A stretch of 64,000 nt of DNA from Coptis chinensis (lineage: Eukaryota; Streptophyta; Magnoliopsida; Ranunculales; Ranunculaceae), in contig CM027382.1 in the NCBI GenBank assembly GCA_015680905.1, positions 2,170,001-2,234,000 of the forward strand, read 5' to 3'. This document shows, piece after piece, positions 22,620 to 36,650 of this stretch. Within the stretch, counting starts at the first letter, position 1. Each line of letters starts with the position of its first letter. The position numbers and the translations under genes are program-made. The notes under the pieces are model-generated. The model did no database searches. It was given only the letters and a program-made list of their open reading frames with translations, and was not told where the DNA came from.

Positions 22620-24739
22620 CTCTTTTTGGTTTAATATTGCAGAAAACATTATAACCCTAGTAAACTCATTAATCTTAACTATAAAAGATTGAAAATTTTA
22701 ACGTAGGTTTACTAATGTTTTAGGGATTATGATGTGGCAAATCTATAATTTCTAAAATCAGCTCTTCTCCTCCGTTCGGAATTCATCGGGTATGGATATT
22801 TATTCACCGTTTTATGTTAATAGTCAATACCAACTTGCACGCCAAAATCACAAAATATTGGCAAGATTAGCATTGGCTGGGGTCCAGATAATGGAGTCTC
22901 ATCTCAGGGTTCTTTAGAGATGTTGCAAACTTGCAATTGATGAGCAAAAACTGATATAAACCTAAAAATAGTAGATCATTGAAGAAGAACATACTTCAAC
23001 AAACCGAAACTATTGACTGTCCACCCTCACAAATGCAATCAATTAACTGATCATATTTCATGAAAAACATACTTCAAGAGGTCGAGTGACATTTTTGGAA
23101 TTTTCAAAGGCCTACTTGTGGTGAGCACGCATTACCTTTTCTAGTCCTTTGCCATCTCTCTTGCGGCAGATAATAGGAAGTCGTGGGTTGCAAATGAGTG
23201 TTGTGGGAGGCTGGGAGCTATTTATATGCGGACAGAGCATATAGACTGCTTTTCATTCCAAAGTCTCGAACACAAAATCTTAAATCTTATTTCCAATGGG
23301 GCTGTTACAAAATTTTATTACGAAATGGACTGCATTTCATTCCAAGTCTCCAACACAAAATTAGTAGCCTCGTCTAGGCAAGTTGTTTTATTTTTAAGGG
23401 GTTTTTAGACGTACTTTTTTTATAATTTGGAATTTGACGTAATCTTTCACTCTAATTTTCTTTAGATATGCCCTCCACTTTAAAAGATGGGGTGGGTGAA
23501 TGGGGTGGGGCATATCTAAAAAAATTTAGAGTAGGGGGTTATGTCTAATTCTCAATTATAAATAGGGTATTATTTTTAATCACGGCAAAAATTGTGTTTT
23601 CCCTAATCCGGATAACGAAAGGCATATTAGCACATATTAGCACGACATAACATAAGACACAATTTGGCAACCTACTAGCAAAAGTAGCAAGCTAAATTTA
23701 TTGGGACGGAAAACGGAGACTAAACAGACCATCTCTTTTCCACTTCACAAGTATTAAATATAACAAAGACAACCAAGAGAAGAATTGAAGAAAACATATA
23801 GATTATGCACATATTTTACATTCCTTTTTGAATGTGTGTTTGTTCTGATTTTTCCATTTTGTTCAACATATGATATGAGGGTACAAAACTCTTTTGACAA
23901 ACTGAAACATTAGGCAAGAAATTCTCGCTCTATGCCGTCTCAAATGTATCTGATTTCAAGTATTACATAACACTTTTACATGCGAGCACCCAAGTTTTTC
24001 ATTAAATCTATCAAGAATCTCACTATTTAAATTAAACTATTCGAAATTTGCTGCATAATCAGCAAGGAATTCCCAGTTATTTTTCCACTCATCTTTCTTG
24101 AAACTTTACCAACCAACGTTAACTACTTCAAGTTGTTTGAATTTGATTAGTTGGAAACTTGGAATTGATGAATATCAGATTCTAAAAAATCTATTTGAAA
24201 AACAAAATTTCAATTTTTACAGAAAAAACACCCTAAATCAAAGAAAGTATGTTAAAGAGAGATTTTGAATAGATAGAATGGAAGAGAGAGAATTGGTCAG
24301 AAGCTATTGACGTCGTCAATCACCACCATCCGTAGGTAAAAAATAAAATAAAATAAAATAAAAAAGATTGTTTTGTTTAGTTTCCAGTTTCCGTTTCTCT
24401 TTCCTTGTTTTATTCCCTACATTTTTTTGCCCACGCATTCAATCCAACCAATCAAAATTGACTTGGTAATTTTTAGCTTTACTGGCCATGTGTGCCAAAT
24501 TTATTTCCCGGACTGGAATTAACACTTATCGAATTGTACGGACCCAATCAGTAGGGGTATTGAAACACGGCACAATCGACTTTGGACGTTTTTTTTGTGC
24601 TGGGCCATGTGTTTTAGTTCTATCCTTGAAACATCTCTATTCTCGGGCAAGAAATTATCCCCTCCATGCTGAGTGGGAAATGTCTTTTTTTCGATTTTTC
24701 AACGATTCCTAAATTTCCCAGTCTTCCTCTCACTTATTT
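22620..24739. repeat. Duplicated segment A, copy 2
   Basis: It is collinear with 1494-5960 but lacks the insertions found there, so it is near the ancestral form for those sites. It has its own differences, such as extra sequence near 24570-24690. It ends in GTATAGAG (24740-24747), the left target duplication of the large hAT-like element. No gene is recognised in it. Confidence 0.8.
23412..23569. mobile_element. Small MITE, segment A copy 2
   Basis: This is the counterpart of the element at 4512-4662, with the same imperfect inverted arms (TACTTTTTTTATAATTTGGA and 'caattataaatagggta'). Confidence 0.6.
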
Positions 24740-24831
24740 GTATAGAGTTGTGCAGTTTAAACGCTAATCGGGAGCAAGTCACTCCAAGAGCTTATAGCGA
24801 TTAATCGGAATTAATTGCCTTAGTTAACATA

Positions 24832-25270
24832 TCTATATCTTAATATTAAAGCTCCCACAAGGAGTATTTTTCGAGCTCTATTAAAATTCCATGCCATCTC
24901 TTATTAAAATGATAATTTCTCTCCTATTTGAAAAAAAATAGGAATTTCTCTTCTATTATAACAATAATTCTTCTCCTATTAAAACAAATTCTAACACTTT
25001 TAATTAAAGCGAAAATTCTTCTCCTGTTAAAATGAGAATTCCTCCCCTATTGAAAATTAAGCGAAAATCTAGCGTATCTAATTAAAACTAGAATCATTAT
25101 TCTATTAAAACAAATCTCTATCCCAATTGAAAAAACGGGTTTTTAAAACTTTTAAAACAATTTGTTATAAAATTAAAACGGGTTAGCGACTAAAATGGTA
25201 GTCTCAATTTTCTAAAAAAATATAAATGTTTTCAAAAGAACCGGTGCGTATGCACGGGCCTACAAACTAG
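24832..25270 (+). mobile_element. Helitron A (439 bp), complete
   Basis: It starts with TCTATATCTTAATATTAAAG after A. It ends with a strong hairpin (CCGGTGCGTATGCACGGG, GTAT loop) about 11 bp before terminal CTAG, which is followed by T. It has no TIRs or target duplication, as expected for A/T insertion of a Helitron. It is non-coding. Confidence 0.78.
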
Positions 25271-25689
25271 TAATACATATGTCACATATAAGTAAGTGAT
25301 ATCTACTATCTATATAGTAAAGCGCAGAAACTTTTAAAGGAAGATTTTCTCTTTTCTATGTGGCACTCTAATATGAGAGTTAGCTTTTTCTCTATCCTAT
25401 GTGGCACTCTAATATGAAAGATAATATTTTCTAATAGCCTACAATCCCACGTACAACTTCTTTTGAGAGTTTGTGTGTATTTCTAATTCTTATATATTTT
25501 ATCAAATAAAAAAAAAATGCTAAAAAATAGGTGATTTGTATAAGGTAATTTCCTATTACAAATTAAACATTTTTAGTGTTCCAATTCTTATATATTTAGT
25601 CAAATAAAAAAAATTGCTAAAAAAGAGGTGATTTGTAGAAATTAATTTCCTATTACAAATCATACAATTTTAGTGTCTATGATAAAACA

Positions 25690-28600
25690 CTAACTTATTA
25701 ATTAATAGAGAAATCAGAATATAGATACAACTGCATTAAACTAACCTCAAAAAATAATTAACGAAAAATCAAAATTTAGATGCAAATACATCAAACTAAC
25801 ATCAAAAAATAATTATCTGAAAATCGGAAACTTGATGCAAATGCATTGAGCTAACCCTCAAAGATTAAATTAACGGGAAATCAGAAACTGGATGCAACTG
25901 CATTGAACTAACATCAAAGAAAAATTATTTATAAATTGAAAACATAATGCAAATGTGTGGAACTAATCTTAAAACATAATTAACGGGAAATCGAAAACCG
26001 AATGCAATTGCACTAAACTAATCTAAAAAAATACATTGGATGCAAAACCTCAAGAAATAATTAATGAGAAATCGGAAACTGGTTGCAAATTCATTGAACT
26101 AACCTCAAATAATATTTAAAGGGAAATCAGAAACTGGATGCAAATGCAAGCATTAAATTAATCTTAAAAAGTAATTAATAGAAAAATCAATAATATGGAT
26201 ACAACTGCATTAAACTAACCTCAAAGAATAATTAACGGAAAATCAAAACTTGGATGCAAATACATCAAACTAACATAAAAAAATTTATTGTCGGAAAATC
26301 GGAAACTGGATGCAAATGCATTGAGCTAACCCCTCAAAGATTAAATTAACGGAAAATCGGAAACTGGATTCAACTGTATTGAACTAACCTCAAAGAAAAA
26401 TTAATTATAAATTGAAAACATAATGCAAATGCGTGAAACTAATCTTAAAAAATAATTAATGGGAAATCGAAAACCGGATGCAACTGCACTTAACTAATCT
26501 CAAAAAATAAACTGGATGCAAAACTTCAAGAAATAATTAACGGGAAATTGAAAACTGGATGCAAACTCATTGAACTAAGCTCAAACAATAATTAACGAAA
26601 AATCAGAAACTAGATGCAAATGCAACTTTATCAAATAATAAACAAGAAATAGGAAACTGGATGCAAATGCAGAACTATTATATATTAATATTATATTGAT
26701 CACTCAACCAAATTTCTTATAACGTGAAAACCTCACTCTCCATTAAAAATAAAACTCACCTTTGATAAAACCTTTCAACTTCATTTTGTTGTTTAATAAT
26801 TGAAGTTTAAAATATTTATCATTATTGTTTTGCCATTATTTTTTTTTTCCATTTTCTATAATATATTTTGTGATGTTATTTTTTGTATAATTGTTTTTAA
26901 CTATGTTTTGAGGTCGTGTTAAGAATATATTCAAAACAAGTCGGTGCTTTATCATAGACACTAAAATTGTATGATTTGTAATAGGGAATTAGTTTCTACA
27001 AATCACATATTTTTTAGTAATTTTTTTTATTTGATCAAATATATAAGAATTGGATCACTAAAAGTGTTTAATTCGTAATAGGAAATTACCTTTTACAAAT
27101 CACCTATTTTTTAGCAGTTTTTTTTTTATTTGATCAATTATATAAGAATTGGAAATACACTCAAACTCTCTAAATATAAAAATTAGAAATACACTCAAAC
27201 TCTCCAAAGAGGTTCTATTAGAGTGCCACATAGGAGAGAGAAAATCCTCAAAGATTAAATTAATGGGAAATCGGAAACTGGATGCAACTGCATTGAACTA
27301 ACCTCAAAGAAAAATTAAATTATAAATTGGAAACATAATGCAAATGTGTGGAACTAATCTTAAAACATAATTAACGGGAAATCAAAAACTGAATGCAATT
27401 GCACTAAACTAATCTAAAAAAATACATTGGATGCAAAACCTCAAGAAATAATTAATGAGAAATCGGAAACTGGTTGCAAATTCATTGAACTAACCTCAAA
27501 TAATATTTAAAGGGAAATCAGAAACTGGATGCAAATGCAAGCATTAAATTAATCTTAAAAAGTAATTAATAGAAAATCAGAATATGGATACAACTGCATT
27601 AAACTAACCTCAAAGAATAATTAACGGAAAATCAAAACTTGGATGCAAATACATCAAACTAACATAAAAAATTTATTGTCGGAAAATCGGAAACTGGATG
27701 CAAATGCATTGAGCTAACCCCTCAAAGATTAAATTAACGGAAAATCGGAAACTGGATTCAACTGTATTGAACTAACCTCAAAGAAAAATTAATTATAAAT
27801 TGAAAACATAATGCAAATGCGTGGAACTAACCTCAAAGATTAAATTAACGGAAAATCGGAAACTGGATTCAACTGTATTGAACTAACCTCAAAGAAAAAT
27901 TAATTATAAATTGAAAACATAATGCAAATGCGTGGAACTAATCTTAAAAAATAATTAATTGGAAATCGAAAACCGGATGCAACTGCACTTAACTAATCTC
28001 AAAAAATAAACTGGATGCAAAACCTCAAGAAATAATTAACGGGAAATTGAAAACTGGATGCAAACTCATTGAACTAAGCTCAAACAATAATTAACGAAAA
28101 ATCAGAAACTAGATGCAAATGCAACTTTATCAAATAATAAACAAGAAATAGGAAACTGGATGCAAATGCAGAACTATTATATATTAATATTATATTGATC
28201 ACTCAACCAAATTTCTTATAACGTGAAAACCTCACTCTCCATTAAAAATAAAACTCACCTTTGATAAAACCTTTCAACTTCATTTTGTTGTTTAATAATT
28301 GAAGTTTAAAATATTTATCATTATTGTTTTGCCATTATTTTTTTTTTCCATTTTCTATAATATATTTTGTGATGTTATTTTTTGTATAATTGTTTTTAAC
28401 TATGTTTTGAGGTCGTGTTAAGAATATATTCAAAACAAGTCGGTGCTTTATCATAGACACTAAAATTGTATGATTTGTAATAGGGAATTAGTTTCTACAA
28501 ATCACATATTTTTTAGTAATTTTTTTTATTTGATCAAATATATAAGAATTGGAACACTAAAAGTGTTTAATTCGTAATAGGAAATTACCTTTTACAAATC

Positions 28601-31600
28601 ACATATTTTTTAGCAGTTTTTTTTTTTTATTTGATCAATTATATAAGAATTGGAAATACACTCAAACTCTCTAAATATAAAAATTAGAAATACACTCAAA
28701 CTCTCCAAAGAGGTTCTATTAGAGTGCCACATAGGAGAGAGAAAATCCTCAAAGATTAAATTAATGGGAAATCGGAAACTGGATGCAACTGCATTGAACT
28801 AACCTCAAAGAAAAATTAAATTATAAATTGGAAACATAATGCAAATGTGTGGAACTAATCTTAAAACATAATTAACGGGAAATCGAAAACCAAATGCAAC
28901 TGCACTAACTAATCTAAAAAAATACATTGGATGCAAAACCTCAAGAAATAATTAATGGGAAATCGGAAACTGGTTGCAAATTCATTGAACTAACCTCAAA
29001 TAATATTTAACGGGAAATTAGAAACTGGATGCAAATGCAAGCATTAAATTAATCTTAAAAAGTAATTAATAGAAAATCGGAATATAGATACAACTGCATT
29101 AAACTAACCTCACAGAATAATTAACGGAAAATCAATACTTGGATGCAAATACATCAAACTAACATAAAAAATTTATTGTCGGAAAATCGGAAACTGGATG
29201 CAAATGCATTGAGCTAACCCTCAAAGATTAAATTAACGGGAAGTCAGAAACTGGATTCAACTGCATTGAACTAACCTTAAAGAAAAATTAATTATAAATT
29301 GAAAACATAATGCAAATGCGTGGAACTAATCTTAAAAAATAATTAACGGGAAATCGGAAACCGGATGTAACTGCACTTAACTAATCTCAAAAAAAATAAA
29401 CTGGATGCAAAACCTCAAGAAATAATTAACGGAAAATCAAAAACTGGATGCAAACTCATTGAACTAAGCTCAAACAATAATTAACGAAAAATCAGAAACT
29501 AGATGCAAATGCAACTTTATCAAATAATAAACAAGAAATAGGAAACTGGATGCAAATACATTAAACTAATCTCACATAATAATTAACATGAAATCAGAAA
29601 CTGGATGCAAATGCATTGAACTGACCTCAAAGAATAATTAACAGGAAATTGGAAATTGGATGCAAATATATTGAACTAACCGAAAAAGAATAATTAACAA
29701 GAAATCAGAAACTATATACCACTGCATTGAACTGATCTCAAAAAATAAATAACGGGAATTGGAAATTGGATGCAACTGCAGTGAACTAACCTTAAAATAT
29801 AAATACTGGAAAATCAGAAACTGGATACAAATGCATTGAGCTAACCTCAAAATATAGTTGGGTTATATGTTGTGGGAATGTCTCGATAAGTATAGTTTTG
29901 CATTTAAAATGTTGTTTATCTTATCCCTTTCCGTATGATTGGGAACTCCTTACTATTCAAGTAACTTCAATATATATGAGCTTCGCCTTATTAGGCAATC
30001 TCACAAAACTTCAATCAAATTTCTATTATTAAACAACAAAATGAAGTTGAAGGGTTTTATCAAAGGTGAGTTTTTTTTTTAATAGAGAGTGAGGTTTTCA
30101 CGTTATAAGAACTTTGGTTGAGTGATCAATATAATATTAATATATAATAGTTCTGCATATTTGCAAATATTTTTCAGAATAATTAATATGACAACACCCG
30201 TTCGTAGATAATCTTTGAAGATTCCACATAGTGAGTCATGCATAATTTTAAAAATAATTAACAGAAAATTAGGAACTAGATAATCTTTGATGATCCCACA
30301 TAGTAAATTAAACATAATTTACTTTTTATGTCATGTTTGCAAGGACACTATAGATGGATTAGTAGAAGTTGGTATTGCACACCACATTGGATAATTATAA
30401 GAAAATCAGAAACTGGATTCAAATACATAACTGAGTTCAAAGAGTAATTAACTGGGAAATCAGAAACTTTATGCAAATTGCATTAAACTAACGACAGAGA
30501 ATAACTAACGGGAAATTAGAAATTAGATGTAAGTCTTTGAAAAATATTTAAGAGAAAATCAGAAACAGTATGCAAATACATAAAAAAACCTTAAATAATA
30601 ATTAATGGAAAACCGGAAACTGGATGCAAATGCATTGAACTTAACTCAAAAAATAATTAACAGAAAATATAAAACTGAATGCAACTGCATTGAACTAACC
30701 TCACAGAATAATTAGTGGGAAATCAGAAGCTAAATGCAAATGCATTGAAATAACCTCAAAGAATAGTTAATGGGAAATCAGAAACCGGATATAATTGTAT
30801 CAAACTAACCTCAAAGCATAAATAATCAGAAACTAGATACAGATGTATTGAACTAACATTAAAGAGTTATTAATGGGAAATTGGAAATTGGATCCAAATG
30901 CAATGAACTAATCTCAAAGACTAATTAATGAAACATTGAAAAATAGATGAAACTGCACTGAACTAACCTAAATGAATAATTAACGAGAAATTATAAATTT
31001 GATATAACTGCATTGAACTAACCTCAAAAAATAATTAACAGGAAATCGGAAACTTGATGCAAATGCATTGAACTAACCTCAAAGAACAATTAACATAAAA
31101 TCGGAAATTGGATGCAACTGCATTGAACTAACCTTAAAGAATAATTAACGGAAAACCAAAACCTGGATGCAACTGCATTAAACTAAAATCAGATATTAAC
31201 TAACGGTAAATCAGAAATTGGATGCAAATGCATTGAAATAACCTAAAAAAATAGTTAACTAAAAATCGGAAATCGGATTTAACTACATCGCACTAACCTC
31301 AAAGCATAAATGTCCACTTTTTTTAGCCTTCTCACATGAGTAATTACGAGTAATTAGGAACCCAAAGCGAAAGTGAGTTTATAAAAACACTCTTACATGT
31401 ATGCAAACTGTATAGAAATAGTAAACTATCAAACTAACCTAGAAAAACAATTAACGGGAAATCAGAAACTGGATGCAAATGTATTGAACTAATCTCAAAG
31501 AGTAATTAACGGGAGATTGGAACCTGGATGCAAATGTGATGAACTAATCTCAAAGACTAATTAACGAAACATCGAAAACTGGATGCAACTATACTATTGA

Positions 31601-31630
31601 ATTAACCTTAATGAATAACTAACGGGAAAT
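25690..31630. repeat. 55-bp minisatellite array, second composite unit, with 1.5-kb tandem duplication
   Basis: The same 55-bp unit as at 9600-14035 runs in blocks at about 25690-26670, 27245-28169, 28745-29850 and 30370-31630, and again at 35302-35520. The phrase 'agaactattatatattaata' recurs at 26671 and 28170, so a block of about 1,499 bp is duplicated in tandem here but single in the first unit. A 111-bp (two-unit) duplication starts at about 27721 and 27832. Confidence 0.88.
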
Positions 31631-31856
31631 AATCAAACAACACTCAAGTGAAGCTAAGAGGGGGGATGCCGCAACATGGTGTGGCCTCTCTAGTTCTAGT
31701 GAGAGAAACCTTATACCCTTTCCATTTCTAGTAATCTTTTATCATAGGCTATAAGAGTTCCTACAAAAAAAGCTCCCTTTTTAGGCAAACTTCCCAAGCT
31801 TGACCACCATTGACTTACAACTTTACTTCTCTGGCCAGCCTCTTTTTGAAGATCTC

Positions 31857-33330
31857 TGATAAGATCCCAAAACTGTAGTTTTAACCCTGTAACAGTCATA
31901 CTTTTAGACCAATTATGTGAGTAATAATTAAGAGTTAATACTGATTACGTGTTTTTATGCATTTCAGGCTTCAAAGTCCATTATGTACAGAAATGTGTCA
32001 CTTTAGCGAGATAAAGGAGCAAAGCTCGGTTGCTAAGGAGTTCTATGAATAAAGGCCAAGATTGAAGAAGACAAAGCCTTTCTAAAGCCCGGTCATAAGC
32101 TGAAAAGTCGACGTAAAACGTAAACAGACACAAAAGTCGTGAGAACCGAAGGTCGTATCTTTGGACTCAGACCTCAGAATTGGGCCTACCTTATGTCAAA
32201 ACGATCGGCTCGGAAAGAGCTTTCCAATAGTCTAAGCCTTGACCCAATCAGAGGAGCAAAAGTGGACGAAAAGTCTATTGAAGCCAACTGCAGCTGAAGA
32301 GGCCTTTTTGGACTGAAAGAATTGGGTTTTGGGCCTGATTCTCTGGCCCAAAACATGGCTCCAAGCCCATGCACAATTTTTGGATCTGAAAGTATAAAAA
32401 CCAAAGCTTAGCTCTTTGTTAATGGTAGATAGTTAGACCTAGATTAGATTTAGATTAGTTAGCCTCCATTAATGAGTTTTAGAACTTAGTTTTAGAATTT
32501 CATTTCTTATTTTAGATTAATTTCTTGAATCATTGAATATCATTCATTAGATAAATAAAATAGTTATTATTCTTGTCATTTCGATTTTTGTTATTTCAAT
32601 CTATTAGATCTAGTTTTAATTATTGTTGGTTACCATTTCTTAGTTGTTAATTAGAATTTAATTATTGTTTAATTTATAAGATTAGTAAATTGTGAATCTT
32701 GATATTATGTTTAGTTTAGATTCATATGGAAATGATTGCGGAATGATTCAAGGCTAAAACCTCCATTAGAGGGGTTGATGAAGTTTTGATGAAAACTTAG
32801 TGGTATAGTGTAGAAGCATTGTAGAATCTATTCCAGTCTAGAAGGTCGTGATTCGTCATGAGAATGGGTGGACGACCTCACATGCTAGTTAGTATTTGAT
32901 AGAAATGCCATGAACACTAGGGATTAGAACTCGAAATTCTTGCCGTAAGAACGTAAGAATCGAGATACAAGAATCTATGCTAGGTTATTAAGTTGGATTC
33001 GAGGTGGATTCAATTCCCCTCTAATCATTTATCTAGATTCAAAAACAATCATATTTCCATAGCATTCGTAGTTTAAATTCAACGTAATCAATTTCATATT
33101 ATATCGTAGTATAACACTCTTCGTAAGGCTCTCATTAGACTTAAGACTGATAAATTAGATTAGAAAACACTCCATGCTAGAGAACTAGGAGTGAAACAAA
33201 TTTGTTACTCCACTCTATTTCGATAGAATTGAGAGTAGAAACTTTGATAAATATAGACACGTAAATAGTTTTAGTTTACTTACGTTTATCGTTCATTTCG
33301 TAGGTAGACTATCATTTTTATGTTTTATCA
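31857..33330. mobile_element. Solo LTR (1.47 kb) nested in LINE copy 2
   Basis: The insert starts TGATAAGATCCC and ends TTTTATCA, with a perfect 5-bp duplication ATCTC (31852-31856 and 33331-33335). LINE copy 1 has the uninterrupted site near 14257. TG...CA ends plus a 5-bp duplication mean an LTR, and no internal domains are present, so it is a solo LTR. The length would suit a Ty3/gypsy element, but the family is not proved. Confidence 0.85.
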
Positions 33331-33366
33331 ATCTCTCCTCTAAGAATTGATCTATACTCTACCACT

Positions 33367-34216
33367 ATGGAAAACCCACTAGCTTCGGTCAATGATTTCC
33401 CCCCCCCCCCCCTTACCAGCAACATCTCTAACTGTTGCTTGTAATGTTACTCCTCAAAATGCTAACTTGGCCTCTCCTTCAGCTCAAGTTAGTACTACTG
33501 CTGCTAATTCTTCATGGAGCTCTCTCTTTAAAGCGAGTCGCTCTGACAACTCTGCTGCACTAAAGAAGGTGAATGTCAACATAGTTGACGGTGTTGCAAC
33601 AATCCCATCTGAGCTTATCAACAAGGGTATATATGAGTGGAGCAACTACGTGGTGGGGTTCTTCTTAGGAAGGAGGCTGCCTTACCCACTAGTGTGAGAT
33701 TTCGTGCAAAAAAACTGGAAACTCAAAGGTGGGTACTCCATCTCTACTGACAAAGATTTATTTTACTTCAAGTTTAGTTTAGTGGAAGACATGAGGCAAA
33801 TCTTAGAAGCAGACCCAATCTATATCACTGGGAAGCTTTTTGTCATTTGGCAGTGGACACCGGAGGTGGCAACTCAGAAATCTTCTATCAAAACACTGCC
33901 AGTTTGGGTAAAACTGATGAACCTACCCAAACAACTATGTACAGATGATGGACTCGACTATGTAGCAAGTCTAATAGGAAACCCTAAGTGTATGGACCAG
34001 GCCACTAAGCTAAGGCAAAGGCTTAACTTTGCAAAGTTTTGTGTTGAGGTTCCAGTTGATCATGAGTACAAGAAATCAGTTAGGATCAAGATGAATGAAA
34101 AGGAGATGGACATAGACCTTGAATATCCATGGATTCCGTTGCCGCTTTCAACTTGCAAAAATTTGGGCACAAAGCGATCGTCAGTTGTACATCAAACACT
34201 AAAACTGTATGGGTAG
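33367..34216 (+). pseudogene. LINE ORF1 (DUF4283-type) remnant, copy 2
   Basis: This is the better preserved of the two copies. The start ATG is at 33367; the frame is shifted at a C run (14 C here, 7 C in the other copy) but reads on through ANLASPSAQVSTTAANSS to a stop at 33695-33697. A second open stretch (33704-34216) has the DUF4283 core (QKNWKLKGGYSIS, EADPIYITGK, LPVWVKLMNLP, QRLNFAKFCVEVPVDHEYKK). Downstream the frame is lost by indels. The role in the family is RNA or nucleic-acid binding during LINE transposition. Confidence 0.8.
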
Positions 34217-34733
34217 TGAAAGAGACCGGTGACAAAACAGAAAAGAGCAAATAGTGAATGTACAAACCAAGAAGTAGGTGAATTAATGTGGTGGAAAATA
34301 ACACTACAATTTCGGGACTCGATGTAATTTCTATATCTCCGCCTACAGAGCAACCTAGTAAGCCAATTGTGCGAGAATGTAAATCCCTTCCAAATGATTG
34401 AGCAAGAAGAGCGAGGAGGAATTAAGTACACTGCACAAATCAAGCTGTCAACATCAACATCACAAGTGATGTAAGAGGTGGCACTTCCGCAAGAGGAAGT
34501 TTTAGAGGTGGCTCTCGCTACTAAAGGTGGAACATCATCTAGAGGGTGGCCTAACTGTTAGTATGGTGCTTCTAACAGGAGACTCAACTGGTAAGGTAGT
34601 AGCATATGAGAAAGACCCTATAAATGTCTTGGCGGTTGGGACTCAAGAGATGAACACTTTGGAGTTAGCTAATGCGGCGAAGGAGAATTAGAAGATGACC
34701 TCCTTGAATCGAACACCTAATTATTTGTAGATC

Positions 34734-34973
34734 ATGTTCCTAAGAGTACATCGGGGTATACAACCCAGTCCTAAGGATCAAAACGAATGGAGTGTTGTAA
34801 TCCAAAAAAGAGCAAAAAGAATACAAGAGCTGGGAAAAGTAGAGCCCACTCTTGCAATGATGAAAAAGGTAAAGTCAATAGTTAAAAACAAAAAGATGAG
34901 GAATCTTGAGGACTACACCAAAGAATTTTGGGATGACACTCTAGGACTCACTTATGTGTGTGTTATTTTATGA
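34734..34973 (+). pseudogene. LINE 3' frame, copy 2, zinc finger lost
   Basis: An 80-codon stretch corresponds to the later part of 16714-17274. It includes the KKVKSIVKNKKMRNLEDYTK block, then frameshifts exactly at the CxxC part of the zinc-finger-like motif and stops. Confidence 0.6.
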
Positions 34974-36000
34974 GGGTTTCTTTCGTGACTATGAGAGCCT
35001 TGAGAGACTCATCTTAGGAAGGATCATCCAAAGATAGTGAAGCAATTAATGGCCAAAAAGTAAGAGAATGAGATAGCATTGCTTGCTATCACTTCATTCT
35101 TGATCGAGGACCCATTGTGATATGTCTAGCTAGTGAGTAATCTCATCTTTGTCAAGTTTGTTGCGTGTTGCATTTTGATTTTGTAAGGCTTTGTGTGCTT
35201 CCCTAATGATCTAACTCTTAGGGAGGCTTTGTAAGGTTCAATGTTCAATAAACACAGGTGGGGGTCTGCCTTAACCCCATAACCATTTCAAAAAAAAAAA
35301 AACTACGGGAAATCATAAAGTTAATGCAATTGCATTGAACTAACCTCAAATAATAATTAACTGGAAATCAGAAACTTAATGCAAGTGCATTGAACTAACC
35401 TCAAAGAATAATTAATGAGAAATTAAAAACTGGATGCAATGTACGACATTAAACTAACCTCAAAGAATAATTAATGGAAAATCAGAAAATTGATGCAAAT
35501 GTATTGAACTAATAACCCCAAAACATATTTGTATTATATGTACGGGGAATAAATGTCTCGACAAATATAGTTTTGCATTTTAAATATTGTTTATTATAAT
35601 TCTTTTATTATGATTGAAAATGTCTTGCTATTCAAGTAGCTTCAATATTATCTTCGCCACATTGGGCATTCTCACAAAACTTCAATCAAATTTCTATTAT
35701 TAAACCTAACAATAAAAAGAAGTCGATGAGTTTTATCAATGTTTGGTGCTTCCTTTTTATAGAGAGTGGTGCAAAAAATTTAAATGAGTAATTAATATAA
35801 TTTTCATATCTCATAGCTATGCATAGTTGCTAATATTTTTTTAGAATAATTTAATATAATGGCACCCGTTCGTAGGACACGTTCATGTCATAAATCTTTT
35901 CAAGTGTGAGTAGTGTATTCTTTGAGGATATGTAAACAATCAATTTGTTTAAGTGATTTGTATACATTAGTACGTAAGCCGAACGATGATGATTTACCGC

Positions 36001-36650
36001 TAAATCACCATAAATCTAATAAACTATTATACAAGCTAGATCGAGTTTAAGATAATTTCATTTGAAAATTACGGATTAATATTCTAAACCACAAAGTGAA
36101 TAGGCTATCTCAATTTGATCCCTTAGTTTCCAAGTACTTATACACCATAATCGCTGCTCATTAACGTATTTTGATTTATTTTCAATAAAAATATATTATG
36201 ATTCTAAAATTTGCCACTAAATCACCATAAATCTAAGAAAACTATTATATAAGCTAGATCGAGTTTAAGATAATTCTATTTGAAAATTATGGATTAATAT
36301 TCTAAACCACAAAGTAAATAGGCTATCTCAATTTGATCATTTAGTTTCCAAGTACTTATGCACCATAATCGCTGCCCATTAACGTATTTCGATTTATTTT
36401 CAATAAAAATATATTTTGATTAAAAAATTTGCTGCTAAATCACCATAAATCTAAGAAAACTATTATACAAGCTAGATCGAGTTTAAGATAATTTTATTTG
36501 AAAATTACGGATTAATATCCTAAACCACAAAGTGAAGAGGCTATTTCAATTTAATATATTAGTTTCTAAGTACTTATGCACCATAATCGCTGGTCATTAA
36601 CGTATTTTGGTTTATTTTCAATAAAAATATATTCTGATTCGAAAATTTGT
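36001..36650. repeat. Three 218-bp tandem repeats, copy 2
   Basis: 'taaatcaccataaatcta' starts at 36001, 36218 and 36436. The units match those at 18211-18860. Confidence 0.88.

Larger units (their letters stand above)
31631..35301 (+). mobile_element. ORF1-only LINE, copy 2, carrying a solo LTR
   Basis: Its duplications are ACTAACGGGAAAT (31618-31630) and ACTACGGGAAAT (35302-35313), with a poly(A) run at the 3' end. It has the same content as 14036-17510 but without the hAT insertion and with an LTR inserted at 31857. No reverse transcriptase region is present. Confidence 0.85.

Noticed and set aside
23226-23408. 60-codon frame in segment A copy 2
   Set aside because: The homologous segment A copy 1 does not keep the frame even apart from its insertion, so it is unlikely to be coding.
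34086-34443. Minus-strand frames of 72 and 83 codons
   Set aside because: They are antisense shadows of the LINE, matching the rejected frames of the other copy.
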